64,000 nt of DNA. Source: Devosia indica (GTDB lineage: Bacteria; Pseudomonadota; Alphaproteobacteria; Rhizobiales; Devosiaceae). The notes beneath the pieces were generated by a model. The model ran no database searches. It was not told the DNA's origin and saw only the letters and a program-made list of their open reading frames with translations. Below, one piece after another: positions 53,820 through 62,257 of the stretch. The stretch is taken from NCBI RefSeq assembly GCF_003056405.1, contig NZ_PYVZ01000009.1:1-64000 (forward strand), read 5' to 3'. The position numbers were made by a program, and so were the translations under genes. How positions within the stretch are numbered: the first letter of the stretch is position 1; every line of letters begins with the position of its first letter.

Positions 53820-53999
53820 TTACTTCTTTGCCGCGAGAATCTGGCGACCGCGATACATGCCGGTCTTGAGATCCACGTGGTGCGGACGACGCAGCTCGCC
53901 CGAATCCTTGTCTTCGACATAGGACGGGTTGGCAATCGCGTCGGCCGAGCGACGGAAACCGCGCTTCATCGGCGAGGTCTTGCGTTTTGGCACAGCCAT
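53820..53999 (-). CDS. rpmF: 50S ribosomal protein L32
   Basis: L32, a small protein of the large ribosomal subunit. The 59 residues begin [20 protein letters not shown], diagnostic for L32, and include [19 protein letters not shown]. There are no zinc-binding cysteines, as in other alphaproteobacterial L32 proteins. The ATG has a GGAG site; a seven-residue extension upstream was rejected. It has its own terminator. Confidence 0.97.
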   Translation of the reverse strand: MAVPKRKTSPMKRGFRRSADAIANPSYVEDKDSGELRRPHHVDLKTGMYRGRQILAAKK

Positions 54000-54151
54000 G
54001 GTCGGTACTCCGAAAATCAAAATCGTTGCGCCGCCAAAAGCGGCCAGAGACGTGTCTCTGTCAGGATTGGTGGGGTCTATAGAGGAGAAAACCGGGCTTG
54101 GCTAGGGGGTTTCGCACCGCAAAATGCCAACATGGCCAAGTGTTGACGCCA

Positions 54152-54868
54152 TCATAGCGCCAACCGGCCATTCTGTCCCACGCAGGCTGCCCGCTCTCCA
54201 TATTGGCGGGCCCGGTTTTCGACAATGCGCGCAACCCGCAACAGCCCTGCATTGGGGCGGGCCGGGTTACGCAGGATAGGGTTGGGCAGGGTAACGGCCA
54301 ACAGGCTCGCCGTCTGCCAGTCGAGATTTTGCGGCTCGCGGCCAAAGGCGCGCAGCGACCCGGCAGCAACCCCGAACTCGCCTTCGGGACCCCATTCGGC
54401 GATATTGAGATAGATTTCCATGATCCGCCGTTTGGGCAGGATCAGGTCGATATAGAGTGCCAGCGGCACCTCGAGCGCCTTGCGGATGGCGCTTTGCTGG
54501 TTCCACAGGAACAGATTGCGCGCCACCTGCATGGTCAGCGTCGAGGCCCCGCGGGTTTCGCGACCGGCAAGGTAATTGTCGATCTCAATGCGCAGCGCGC
54601 TGACATCCACACCCCAGTGCCGGCAGAACTGCCCGTCTTCGGACAGGATGATCGAGGCTTTCAGCCGGTCCGAAATATCGGCGATATCGCGCCATTCGCG
54701 CGTCACCGCCTGGCCCGTGAGCAGGCGCGACAGCATGGGCACGGAAACCGGCTGGGCAAAGAGATAAACAGGCGTCAGCACCAGCGGAATGGCAATCAGC
54801 ACGGCCAGGATGCCGAGAGGAATGCGGAGGAACCGCCAGAAGGATTTTTTGCGCCGGGCCATGGCCAT
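54152..54868 (-). CDS. mtgA: Monofunctional peptidoglycan glycosyltransferase
   Basis: MtgA polymerises lipid II into glycan strands. It has a basic N terminus, one membrane anchor (RIPLGILAVLIAIPLVLTPVYLF) and a GT51 domain with the catalytic Glu in SEDGQFCRHWGVD. GASTLTMQVARNLFLW and KRRIMEIYLNIAEWG are further motifs of the family. It is 238 residues. ATG 54868 has GAGG 8 bases upstream; the ATGs at 54874 and 54862 are alternatives. Confidence 0.95.
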   Translation of the reverse strand: MAMARRKKSFWRFLRIPLGILAVLIAIPLVLTPVYLFAQPVSVPMLSRLLTGQAVTREWRDIADISDRLKASIILSEDGQFCRHWGVDVSALRIEIDNYLAGRETRGASTLTMQVARNLFLWNQQSAIRKALEVPLALYIDLILPKRRIMEIYLNIAEWGPEGEFGVAAGSLRAFGREPQNLDWQTASLLAVTLPNPILRNPARPNAGLLRVARIVENRARQYGERAACVGQNGRLAL

Positions 54869-54898
54869 CCTCATGACCTCAGGGTTGCGATCATGCAA

Positions 54899-55021
54899 CC
54901 CCCTCACCGACCCGGCCACGCCGAGCCACCTCTCCCCGAGTGGGAGAGGAACAAGGGGCAAGCGCAGAACCATTCTTCTCCCCCTCGGGGAGAAGGTGGC
55001 GCGAAGCGACGGATCAGGGGG
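54899..55021. repeat. Inverted palindromic element between mtgA and ispA
   Basis: The arm at 54899-54949 (beginning CCCCCTCACCGACCCGG) has an inverted imperfect partner at 54976-55021. Each arm ends in a short CTCCCC/GGGGAG hairpin. It belongs to the type of dispersed Hyphomicrobiales intergenic element and lies in the promoter region of two divergent genes. Confidence 0.8.
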
Positions 55022-55074
55022 ATGCCGGCGCGCACCCCTTGCCCCCCAATCGCCAACCGGCTAGCAACGAGCCC

Positions 55075-55977
55075 ATGTATGACTTTGCCGCCGACAGCGC
55101 CGATTGTGCCCGGGCCATCGAGGCCGGGCTGTCCGATTATCTCTCCGGCGCGCGGCTTTCCGGCCCCGGTCCGGCGGCTGACCGGATGGTTGCGGCCATG
55201 CGGCACGGGAGCCTGGAGGGCGGCAAGCGGCTGCGCCCCTTATTGCTGCGCCAGGCCGCGGCGATCTTTTCCATATCGCGCGAAACCAGCCTTCTGGCCG
55301 GCATGGCCGTGGAAATGGTGCATTGCTATTCGCTGATCCACGACGATCTGCCAGCCATGGACGATGACGACCTGCGGCGCGGGCGTCCGACGGTCCACAA
55401 GGCGTTTGACGACGCCACCGCCATTCTGGCCGGCGACGCCCTGCTGACCCACGCCTTTGCCATTCTGGCCGACCCGGCCTGCCACCCCGATGCCGAGGTG
55501 CGCATCCGGCTGGTGGCCGAACTGGCCGCCGGCAGCGGGGTCGGCGGCATGGTCGGTGGGCAGATGCGCGATATCGAGGGGGAACAGGGCGGTTTTACCG
55601 AAACCGAGATTGCCACCATGCAGGCGATGAAGACCGGCGCCCTGATCCGCGCCGCGGTGCGCATGGGCGCAATTCTGGGCGGCGCGGATCCGCGCGCGCT
55701 CTCGGCAATGACAGCCTATGCCGAAGCCGCCGGCCGTGCCTTTCAACTGGCCGACGATATTCTCGATGTGACGGCAACGCCTGAAGCCATGGGCAAGGCA
55801 ACCGGCAAGGACGCGGCCCTGGGCAAGCAGACCGTGGTGGCCCGACTGGGCCTCGATGGCGCCCGCGCCATGCTTGAGGCTACCGTTACTGAAGCCATTT
55901 CGGCCCTGCGCACATTTGGGCCTCGGGCAGACGGCCTGCGCGCGACCGCCCGTTATTTTGCCAGCCGGGAGAACTAG
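55075..55977 (+). CDS. ispA: Short-chain polyprenyl (farnesyl) diphosphate synthase
   Basis: A 300-residue trans-prenyltransferase. The first Asp-rich motif is DDLPAMDDDDLRRG (about residues 98-111) and the second is DDILD (about 238-242). The position and length fit the IspA farnesyl diphosphate synthase group, which condenses IPP with DMAPP or GPP. Chain length cannot be proven from sequence. It supplies substrate made through IspG, encoded at 59.6 kb. It starts at ATG 55075 after a repeat element. Confidence 0.92.
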   Translation: MYDFAADSADCARAIEAGLSDYLSGARLSGPGPAADRMVAAMRHGSLEGGKRLRPLLLRQAAAIFSISRETSLLAGMAVEMVHCYSLIHDDLPAMDDDDLRRGRPTVHKAFDDATAILAGDALLTHAFAILADPACHPDAEVRIRLVAELAAGSGVGGMVGGQMRDIEGEQGGFTETEIATMQAMKTGALIRAAVRMGAILGGADPRALSAMTAYAEAAGRAFQLADDILDVTATPEAMGKATGKDAALGKQTVVARLGLDGARAMLEATVTEAISALRTFGPRADGLRATARYFASREN

Positions 55978-55980
55978 ACC

Positions 55981-56622
55981 ATGGCCATTCTGCAAAGCGT
56001 CAATATCGGTCAGCCCCGGCCCATCCCCGCCAAATCGGCGATGACCGGCATCTACAAGGAGCCGCTGGGCGAAGAAGACCAGATCGAAGTGACGCGGGAC
56101 GGGCTGGCCGGCGATGCCATCATCGACCGCAAGCATCATGGCGGGGTGGACCAGGCGGTCTATATCTACTTCGCCGACGACTACGCGTTTTGGGAAGAAA
56201 CGCTCGAACGCGAGATTGCGCCCGGCACCTTTGGGGAGAACCTCACCATTGGCGGGGTTGAAGGCCGCAGCGTCTGTGTCGGCGATCGCTTCGAAATCGA
56301 TGATGTGGTGCTTGAGGTCACCGCGCACCGTACCCCCTGCAATGTCTTTGCCGTCCGCATGGGCAGCCCCGCCTGGGTCAAGCAGTTCTTCCGGGCCGGG
56401 CGGCCGGGCGCCTATTGCCGCGTGCTTGAGCCGGGCCAGATCAGCCCGGGAGAACCGGTAATCCATGTGCCCTTCGAGGGCGACCGGATCAGTGTCAGCC
56501 AATTGCTGGCGCTTGAAGGCAAGCGTGATATTGAACCCGAGCTGATGCGGCGTGTGCTCAAGACCCCGATCCACTACAAGATGCGCGCCGATTTCGAAGA
56601 GCGCCTCGCCACCCTGTTCTGA
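55981..56622 (+). CDS. MOSC-domain protein (YiiM-like)
   Basis: A 213-residue MOSC protein, with DGLAGDAIIDRKHHGGVDQAVYIY and GTFGENLTI followed by GRPGAYCRVLEPG. MOSC domains carry sulfur or bind molybdenum cofactor; the conserved Cys in TPCNVF (about residue 120) fits the proposed sulfur carrier. YiiM-like relatives reduce hydroxylaminopurines. The ATG follows ispA by three bases, so the genes are probably co-transcribed. Confidence 0.9.
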   Translation: MAILQSVNIGQPRPIPAKSAMTGIYKEPLGEEDQIEVTRDGLAGDAIIDRKHHGGVDQAVYIYFADDYAFWEETLEREIAPGTFGENLTIGGVEGRSVCVGDRFEIDDVVLEVTAHRTPCNVFAVRMGSPAWVKQFFRAGRPGAYCRVLEPGQISPGEPVIHVPFEGDRISVSQLLALEGKRDIEPELMRRVLKTPIHYKMRADFEERLATLF

Positions 56623-56632
56623 GACATAGTTC

Positions 56633-57100
56633 ATGAGCCTTGATACCGTCCGTGCCGATCTTGCCACCCGCGCGCCCGATCTTTCGGTCATCGTCACCAG
56701 CGATTCCACGGCCACGGTGCAACTGGCCGCGCAAGTGCATGGTGTCGAACCCGGTCAGATCGCCAAGACCTTGTGCATCCGCGTCAATGGCGACGAAGTC
56801 CTGCTGGTCACGCGCGGCGATGCGCGGCTCGACAACCAGAAATCCAAGGCTGCTTTTGGTGGACGGCCCCGCATGCTGGGCGCCGAGGATGTGCTGCGCC
56901 TGACCAGCCATCAGGTCGGCGGGGTCTGTCCCTTCGGCCTGCCCGCGCCGCTGAAGATCTACCTCGATACCTCGCTCAGGATTTATGATCTGGTGATTCC
57001 GGCCGCGGGCGACACACACTCCTCGGTCAAGCTCAGTGTGGACCGGCTCGCCGAGCTGTGCGGCGGCAAATGGGTGGATGCGTGCCAATTGCCGGACTGA
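56633..57100 (+). CDS. YbaK/EbsC-family aminoacyl-tRNA deacylase
   Basis: A 155-residue single-domain editing protein. GVEPGQIAKTLCIRVNGDEVLLVTRGDARLD, and the catalytic-Lys region KSKAAFG followed by GGVCPFGLP, are YbaK-family traits. Members hydrolyse mischarged tRNAs such as Cys-tRNA(Pro) or Ser-tRNA. The specific substrate is not known here. It lies 10 bp after the MOSC gene. Confidence 0.9.
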   Translation: MSLDTVRADLATRAPDLSVIVTSDSTATVQLAAQVHGVEPGQIAKTLCIRVNGDEVLLVTRGDARLDNQKSKAAFGGRPRMLGAEDVLRLTSHQVGGVCPFGLPAPLKIYLDTSLRIYDLVIPAAGDTHSSVKLSVDRLAELCGGKWVDACQLPD

Positions 57101-57720
57101 CCCAGCGCGCCGAAAATTTCATTGCCCAGCGCCTGACGCTGCGGGCCCTGCCGTTCCGGCCCGATATTTCCATCTATACGCCGACCCCGCAAAGCGGCTT
57201 GATCGGCTGGCTGGCCAGCGAGGGGCTGGACGATATCCCGCCCTATTGGGCCTATGCTTGGGGCGGCGGCGCAGCACTGAGCCTCTATCTGCGCGATCAT
57301 CCCCAAGAGCTGGCGGGCAAATCCGTGCTCGATTTCGGCGCCGGTTCGGGCCTGGTGGGTCTTGCCGCCGCCAAGGCGGGCGCAGGCCAGATCTGGGCCA
57401 TGGATGCCGACCCGGTGGCGCGTGTGGCACTGCAACTCAATGCGGCGGCCAATCAGGCCGGGATCGCCCTTTGGGAACTGCCGCACCTGCCCGATGCAGC
57501 AATCGTGCTGGCCGGCGATGTGTTCTACGATCCTGCAATTGTGGCCGATACGCTTCCGCTGCTCGAGACGGCGGCCAAGCGCGGCGCGCGCGTTCTGGTG
57601 GGCGACCCGTTTCGACGCAGCCTGCCGCTCGACCGGCTCGAGCCATTGGCCACCTATCAGGTGGACGACATGGGTGGCACCGCGCCGGTACGCGCCGGGG
57701 TTTTTGCCCTGCACCCCTAG
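57082..57720 (+). CDS. Class I SAM methyltransferase (protein-lysine MTase-like)
   Basis: A 212-residue methyltransferase with a clear motif I (LDFGAGSGLVGLAAAKAGA) and an acidic DADPVA loop after beta 2. It resembles the nicotinamide N-methyltransferase-like/ETFB-lysine methyltransferase group, with AENFIAQRLTL at the start and YWAYAWGGGAALSLYL before motif I. GTG 57082 is chosen, preceded by GGTGGA; it overlaps the YbaK gene by 19 bp. The substrate is unproven. Confidence 0.82.
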   Translation: MPIAGLTQRAENFIAQRLTLRALPFRPDISIYTPTPQSGLIGWLASEGLDDIPPYWAYAWGGGAALSLYLRDHPQELAGKSVLDFGAGSGLVGLAAAKAGAGQIWAMDADPVARVALQLNAAANQAGIALWELPHLPDAAIVLAGDVFYDPAIVADTLPLLETAAKRGARVLVGDPFRRSLPLDRLEPLATYQVDDMGGTAPVRAGVFALHP

Positions 57721-57848
57721 ACTATCGGATATGCCCGAACGGCCTTGCCCGGTCTTGCCCCAGGGCCTATATCGAGCCGGCAAGCGAGGACGACCTCCCC
57801 CATTCCGGGATCAGCGTTCGGGACGGCCCGGAACTCATGGAGCTTTCC

Positions 57849-58271
57849 ATGCGGACCACCGCCGACCGTATTCGCCACGCCATTTCCTTCGAAATCATCG
57901 GCATCCTGATTGCCACGCCACTGGCGGCCTTCGCCTTTCACCTGCATGCCGGCGACAGCGCCGTCATCATCGTGGGCAGCGCCACCGTCGCCATGGTCTG
58001 GAACTATGTCTACAACCTGGTTTTCGACAGGGTACTGAACAGGTTTACCGGCACCACGCTCAAATCCGGCCCGGTGCGCATTGCCCATGCGGTATTGTTC
58101 GAGATCGGCCTGCTGATCATGCTGATGCCGCTAATCGCGCATTATCTGGGCATTTCGCTCTGGCAGGCGCTGGTGATGGATCTGGCCTTTGCGCTGTTCT
58201 ACATGGGCTATGCGCTGGTCTTTAACTGGGCCTATGACCGGCTCTTCCCGCTCCCCGAGTGGCAGGCATGA
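57849..58271 (+). CDS. PACE-family efflux transporter
   Basis: A 140-residue protein with four membrane helices in two tandem bacterial transmembrane-pair units: DRIRHAISFEIIG and, about 65 residues later, VRIAHAVLFEIGL. This is the layout of the PACE family (AceI-like), which exports biocides such as chlorhexidine and polyamines. ATG 57849 has GGAG at the right distance; ATG 57837 would add four residues. No adjacent LysR regulator, often seen beside aceI, is present. Confidence 0.92.
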   Translation: MRTTADRIRHAISFEIIGILIATPLAAFAFHLHAGDSAVIIVGSATVAMVWNYVYNLVFDRVLNRFTGTTLKSGPVRIAHAVLFEIGLLIMLMPLIAHYLGISLWQALVMDLAFALFYMGYALVFNWAYDRLFPLPEWQA

Positions 58272-58367
58272 CATCCTGGCGGAAAATTTTACAGCTTCGC
58301 AACGCTCGCTTGGCATAGTCCACGTTCAGAGCGGGGCCATTCCGGTCCCTTTGCGAGGTTCCTTACG

Positions 58368-59546
58368 GTGCCGAACACGCTAGCAACATCGTTCTACACC
58401 GGACCGGACGCGCCCACGGGCGAAGCCTGCGAGGCGCAGTTGCGGCAAGGATTCCGCAGGCTGCGCTTTGCGCCGGCGCTGGAAGCACAATATCAGCGCC
58501 TGGTCGTGGCTGAGGCCCAACGGCCGGTGTTGATCATCACCCTGTCCGCGCTGATCATCTGGGGCGGCTTTGCCATCTTCGATGTCGTACGGCTCGACCT
58601 TTATGCCACCTGGCCCCCGGCGCCCGATATCATGGTCCTGCTCGGCGCGCGCTGGCTGGTGCTGGCTCTGCTGCTGGCCTGCCTGCTGCCGCGGCTGAGC
58701 CGGCCCGAACTGCTCGAGACCAAGGCCTTTACGGTCTACCTGCTGCTCTGCCTGGCTGTTGCCCTGACCGCCGTGATCTACAAGGCCAATGGCATCCCAT
58801 CGGCCGACACCGCCCAGATCGTGGTGGTGATGGCGGCCTTCCTGCCCATCGGCCTGCGCTTTTACCGCGCCCTTGCCGCCAGCATCGCCATGGTGGCCTT
58901 CACCACCATTGCCGGCATTACCGTGCTGCAGCCAGATCTCTGGCAGGCGCAGATGATGCTGCTGGCCGTGATGATCATGGCCGTTCCGGTGGCTGCGGTG
59001 GGGGCTTATCTGCGCGAATATGCCCATCGCCGGCAATTCCTGCTCGGCGCTATCCTGCTGCATCAGGCCCAGTTCGATCCGCTGACCGATCTGGCCAATC
59101 GCCGCCTGTTCCAGCGTCATGCCGCCGCCGCCATCGCCCATGCCGGGCGCACCGACGAGCCCCTGGTGCTGGCGGTAATCGATATCGACCACTTCAAGGC
59201 CTTCAACGACCGTTTCGGCCACACAGCGGGGGACGAGGCATTGCGGCAGGTTGCCGATGTCATCGGCGATACGGCACGGCGCCCCATGGACATGGCCGCC
59301 CGTCTGGGCGGCGAGGAGTTCGCCGTGCTGCTTTACGGCACCGGCCTTGAACATGCCCGCTCAATCCTTGAAACCATGCGCAACAATATCGGCCGCATCG
59401 CCCTGCCCGTCGGCGCGAACCTGTCAGTCAGCATCGGTGCCACCGCGCTGGGCGGGCTTGAAACGCTCGACCAGATCTATGACCGTGCCGACAATCTGCT
59501 CTATGTCAGCAAGAATGATGGCCGCGACCGGATCACGCTCGGCTGA
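58368..59546 (+). CDS. Membrane diguanylate cyclase (GGEEF)
   Basis: A 392-residue protein with about six membrane helices (about 53-215) and a C-terminal GGDEF domain. The active-site motif is GGEEF at residues 314-318, and an RxxD inhibitory site (R305 to D308) sits five residues before it, so feedback inhibition by c-di-GMP is likely. The start is GTG 58368, with a GAGG about 10 bases upstream. It is the second c-di-GMP enzyme of the window. Confidence 0.92.
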   Translation: MPNTLATSFYTGPDAPTGEACEAQLRQGFRRLRFAPALEAQYQRLVVAEAQRPVLIITLSALIIWGGFAIFDVVRLDLYATWPPAPDIMVLLGARWLVLALLLACLLPRLSRPELLETKAFTVYLLLCLAVALTAVIYKANGIPSADTAQIVVVMAAFLPIGLRFYRALAASIAMVAFTTIAGITVLQPDLWQAQMMLLAVMIMAVPVAAVGAYLREYAHRRQFLLGAILLHQAQFDPLTDLANRRLFQRHAAAAIAHAGRTDEPLVLAVIDIDHFKAFNDRFGHTAGDEALRQVADVIGDTARRPMDMAARLGGEEFAVLLYGTGLEHARSILETMRNNIGRIALPVGANLSVSIGATALGGLETLDQIYDRADNLLYVSKNDGRDRITLG

Positions 59547-59549
59547 GCC

Positions 59550-60791
59550 CTATTCGGCGGCGTTCTGCTTGCCGGAACCGAATTTGCGCTCGATATAGTC
59601 GGCCACCATGGCCTTGAACTGATCGGCCACATCGGCACCCCTGAGGGTCGCGACTTTTGCCCCATCCACAAAGACCGGCGCCGCCGGGGTTTCCCCCGTG
59701 CCGGGCAGCGAAATGCCGATATTGGCATGCTTGCTTTCGCCCGGACCGTTGACGATGCAGCCCATCACCGCCACCGACAGTGTCTCGACGCCCGGATAGC
59801 GCTCACGCCATTCGGGCATGGAGGTGTTGAGGTGATCCTGAATATCCTTGGCCAGCGTCTGGAACGTCGTCGAGGTGGTGCGCCCGCAACCCGGGCAGGC
59901 CGCCACCACCGGCAGGAATTGGCGGAAGCCCATGGTCTGCAGCAACTCCTGCGCGACTTTCACTTCCGTCGTGCGGTCACCGCCCGGTTCGGGGGTCAGG
60001 GAAATGCGAATGGTGTCGCCAATCCCCTGCTGCAGGAGGATGCCCAGCGCCGCCGAAGACGCGACAATGCCCTTGGACCCCATGCCGGCTTCGGTGAGCC
60101 CCAGATGCAGGGCATAGTCGCAGCGTGCCGCCAGATCCTGATAGACGGCAATCAGGTGCTGCACATCGCTCACCTTGGTGGAAAGCAGGATCTTGTCGCG
60201 GCCCATGCCCAGTTCCTCGGCGCGGGCAGCCGAGAGCAGCGCCGACTGAATGATCGCCTCGCGCTGCACCGCAGCGGCCGAAATCGGCGTGTCCGACGCC
60301 GCATTCTCATCCATCAGGCGGGTCAGCAATTCCTCGTCGAGCGAGCCCCAATTGACCCCGATACGCACTGGCTTGTCATAGCGGTTGGCAATTTCAATGA
60401 GCGTGGCAAACTGGGTGTCGCGCTTGGCCTTGAAGCCCACATTGCCCGGATTGATGCGGTATTTCGCCAGGGCCTCGGCGCAGGCCGGGTGGTCTGTCAG
60501 CAGCTTGTGGCCGATGTAATGAAAGTCGCCCACCAGCGGCACGTCATAGCCCATGGAGGCCAACCGGTCGCGGATGATCGGCACGGCGGCGGCGCTTTCA
60601 TCCCGGTCCACGGTGATACGCACGATTTCCGAGCCGGCACGGGCCAGTTGCATGACCTGGCGCACTGTCGCGTCGATGTCAGCGGTATCGGTATTGGTCA
60701 TGGACTGCACGACCACCGGGGCGCCACCCCCCACCATGACGCCACCCACATTGACGCCCACCGATTGCCTGCGCGCTGCCGGTCCGGCCAT
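59550..60791 (-). CDS. ispG: 4-hydroxy-3-methylbut-2-enyl diphosphate synthase
   Basis: IspG makes HMBPP in the MEP isoprenoid pathway using a [4Fe-4S] cluster. The cluster cysteines are in [13 protein letters not shown] and [34 protein letters not shown] near the start is diagnostic. It is 413 residues from ATG 60791, which has a GAGGTGA site; the GTG at 60815 was rejected. It stops three bases after the convergent cyclase gene, with no terminator seen. Confidence 0.96.
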   Translation of the reverse strand: MAGPAARRQSVGVNVGGVMVGGGAPVVVQSMTNTDTADIDATVRQVMQLARAGSEIVRITVDRDESAAAVPIIRDRLASMGYDVPLVGDFHYIGHKLLTDHPACAEALAKYRINPGNVGFKAKRDTQFATLIEIANRYDKPVRIGVNWGSLDEELLTRLMDENAASDTPISAAAVQREAIIQSALLSAARAEELGMGRDKILLSTKVSDVQHLIAVYQDLAARCDYALHLGLTEAGMGSKGIVASSAALGILLQQGIGDTIRISLTPEPGGDRTTEVKVAQELLQTMGFRQFLPVVAACPGCGRTTSTTFQTLAKDIQDHLNTSMPEWRERYPGVETLSVAVMGCIVNGPGESKHANIGISLPGTGETPAAPVFVDGAKVATLRGADVADQFKAMVADYIERKFGSGKQNAAE

Positions 60792-60872
60792 AGTATCACC
60801 TCGTGTTTGCGCCACAGATAAGCCCGCAAGGCTAGAGACGCAATGTTACGCTTGCGTGATCGGGGAGGATCG

Positions 60873-61859
60873 ATGCCAAAGCCCAAGACGCTGCCCATGG
60901 GGCTCCTCCTGCTGGCCGCCATGGCGCAGCCCGCGTCGGCAGCACCGCTGACCGGCAATATCGCCATTCACGATCCCACGATTGCCGTGCTTGAGGACGG
61001 GCTGGTTTCTTTTGCCACCGGGGTCGAACGGGCGCCCGATGGCGGGCAGATCCGCACCAAGACCTCCCCCGACGGTCTTGACTGGCAGGAAGGCGGCGCC
61101 CTGCCCGGCGGCATGCCCGACTGGGTCAGCGCGGAGCTGGGCCTGACCCCGCCCAATCTATGGGCCCCTTCCGTCTTCGAGAAAGATGGCACTTATTATC
61201 TCTACTACGCCGCCTCCAGCTTTGGCCGCAATGACAGCGCCATCGGCCTGATGACCAATAGCGATCTTGAGGCCTCCGATCCCACCGCCGGCTGGGTGGA
61301 CCGGGGCATCGTTCTCCGCTCCCATCGAAGCGATGATTTCAACGCTATCGACCCATTCCGCATCGATAGCGGCGGCAGGGCCTGGCTCGCCTTCGGCTCG
61401 TTCTGGGACGGCATCGGCATGGTCGAACTTGATCCCGCCACCGGTCTTGCTCTGCCCGGCGTGGAGCGAAAGCCACTGGCCTCGCGCGGCGGCGGCGCCA
61501 TCGAGGCCCCGGCCATTCTCGAACGGGACGGGCAGTTCTATCTCTTTGTCTCCTTCGACAAATGCTGCGCCGGCACGGCATCGACCTATCGCATCATGGT
61601 AGGCCGGGCCGACACGATCACCGGGCCCTATCGCGACCGGAACGGCACGCCCATGCTCGAGGGCGGCGGCACCGAACTGCTCGCCTCGGATGGGCGCGTC
61701 CGTGGGCCGGGTGGGCAGGAGGTGTTCCTGCGCGATGGCGCGCCCTGGCTGGCCTATCACTGGTATGACCGCGATCAGGGCGGCCTGCCCAAACTGGCGC
61801 TGACGCCACTCGGGTTTGACGAGGAGGGATGGCCGGCAATCGCGCCGCCTCAATTGTGA
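60873..61859 (+). CDS. Secreted glycoside hydrolase family 43 protein (arabinanase-like)
   Basis: A 328-residue protein with a signal peptide (LPMGLLLLAAMAQPASA, cleavage near 23) and a five-blade beta-propeller fold inferred from GH43 motifs. The general base D34 is in HDPTI, a pKa-setting Asp is in NAIDPFR and the acid Glu is in GGAIEAPAIL. The layout fits endo-1,5-alpha-L-arabinanases. It stands alone, with no transporter or sugar-catabolic genes beside it. The ATG has a GGGGAGG site. Confidence 0.88.
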   Translation: MPKPKTLPMGLLLLAAMAQPASAAPLTGNIAIHDPTIAVLEDGLVSFATGVERAPDGGQIRTKTSPDGLDWQEGGALPGGMPDWVSAELGLTPPNLWAPSVFEKDGTYYLYYAASSFGRNDSAIGLMTNSDLEASDPTAGWVDRGIVLRSHRSDDFNAIDPFRIDSGGRAWLAFGSFWDGIGMVELDPATGLALPGVERKPLASRGGGAIEAPAILERDGQFYLFVSFDKCCAGTASTYRIMVGRADTITGPYRDRNGTPMLEGGGTELLASDGRVRGPGGQEVFLRDGAPWLAYHWYDRDQGGLPKLALTPLGFDEEGWPAIAPPQL

Positions 61860-61904
61860 TCGTGCTGATCTTGAACGCGGTTCGCGCCACCCCATCTATC
61901 AAGC

Positions 61905-62204
61905 ATGATGACCATGCTCCTCACCCGCCTCGTTCTGTTCCGCAAGGAAGTCGTGCAGCTCTGGAAAGCCTTCCGGGCGCCCGAGACGCCATTTCACCTC
62001 AAGGCCGCGACGCTGTTCGTCGCCTTCTATCTGGTGAACCCGTTCGACATCCTGCCCGATTTCATCCCCCTGCTCGGCTGGGTGGATGACATAATCCTGG
62101 TGCCGCTGATGGTAAGCTGGATCGTCTCCCGCCTGCCGGTGCCGGCCAAGGTCTATTCTGGCAAGTATGGCCCGACCGTGGATGGCACGGCGCGGCGGAA
62201 ATAA
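61905..62204 (+). CDS. DUF1232 (YkvA-family) membrane protein
   Basis: A 99-residue protein with the DUF1232 core LKAATLFVAFYLVNPFDILPDFIPLLGWVDDIILVPLMVSWIV, which probably forms two membrane helices joined by the conserved NPFDILPDFIP turn. The function of the family is unknown. It starts with ATG ATG at 61905 and ends before the bidirectional terminator. Confidence 0.88.
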   Translation: MMTMLLTRLVLFRKEVVQLWKAFRAPETPFHLKAATLFVAFYLVNPFDILPDFIPLLGWVDDIILVPLMVSWIVSRLPVPAKVYSGKYGPTVDGTARRK

Positions 62205-62227
62205 ACGCAGTGCGACCCGCATGAAGT

Positions 62228-62251
62228 AAGGCCCGGATCGCTCCGGGCCTT
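62228..62251. terminator. Bidirectional terminator between the DUF1232 gene and pyc
   Basis: AAGGCCCGGA at 62228-62237 pairs perfectly with TCCGGGCCTT at 62242-62251 around a TCGC loop. The T-run is short, so strength is moderate. It lies between convergent genes. Confidence 0.8.
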
Positions 62252-62257
62252 TATGAT

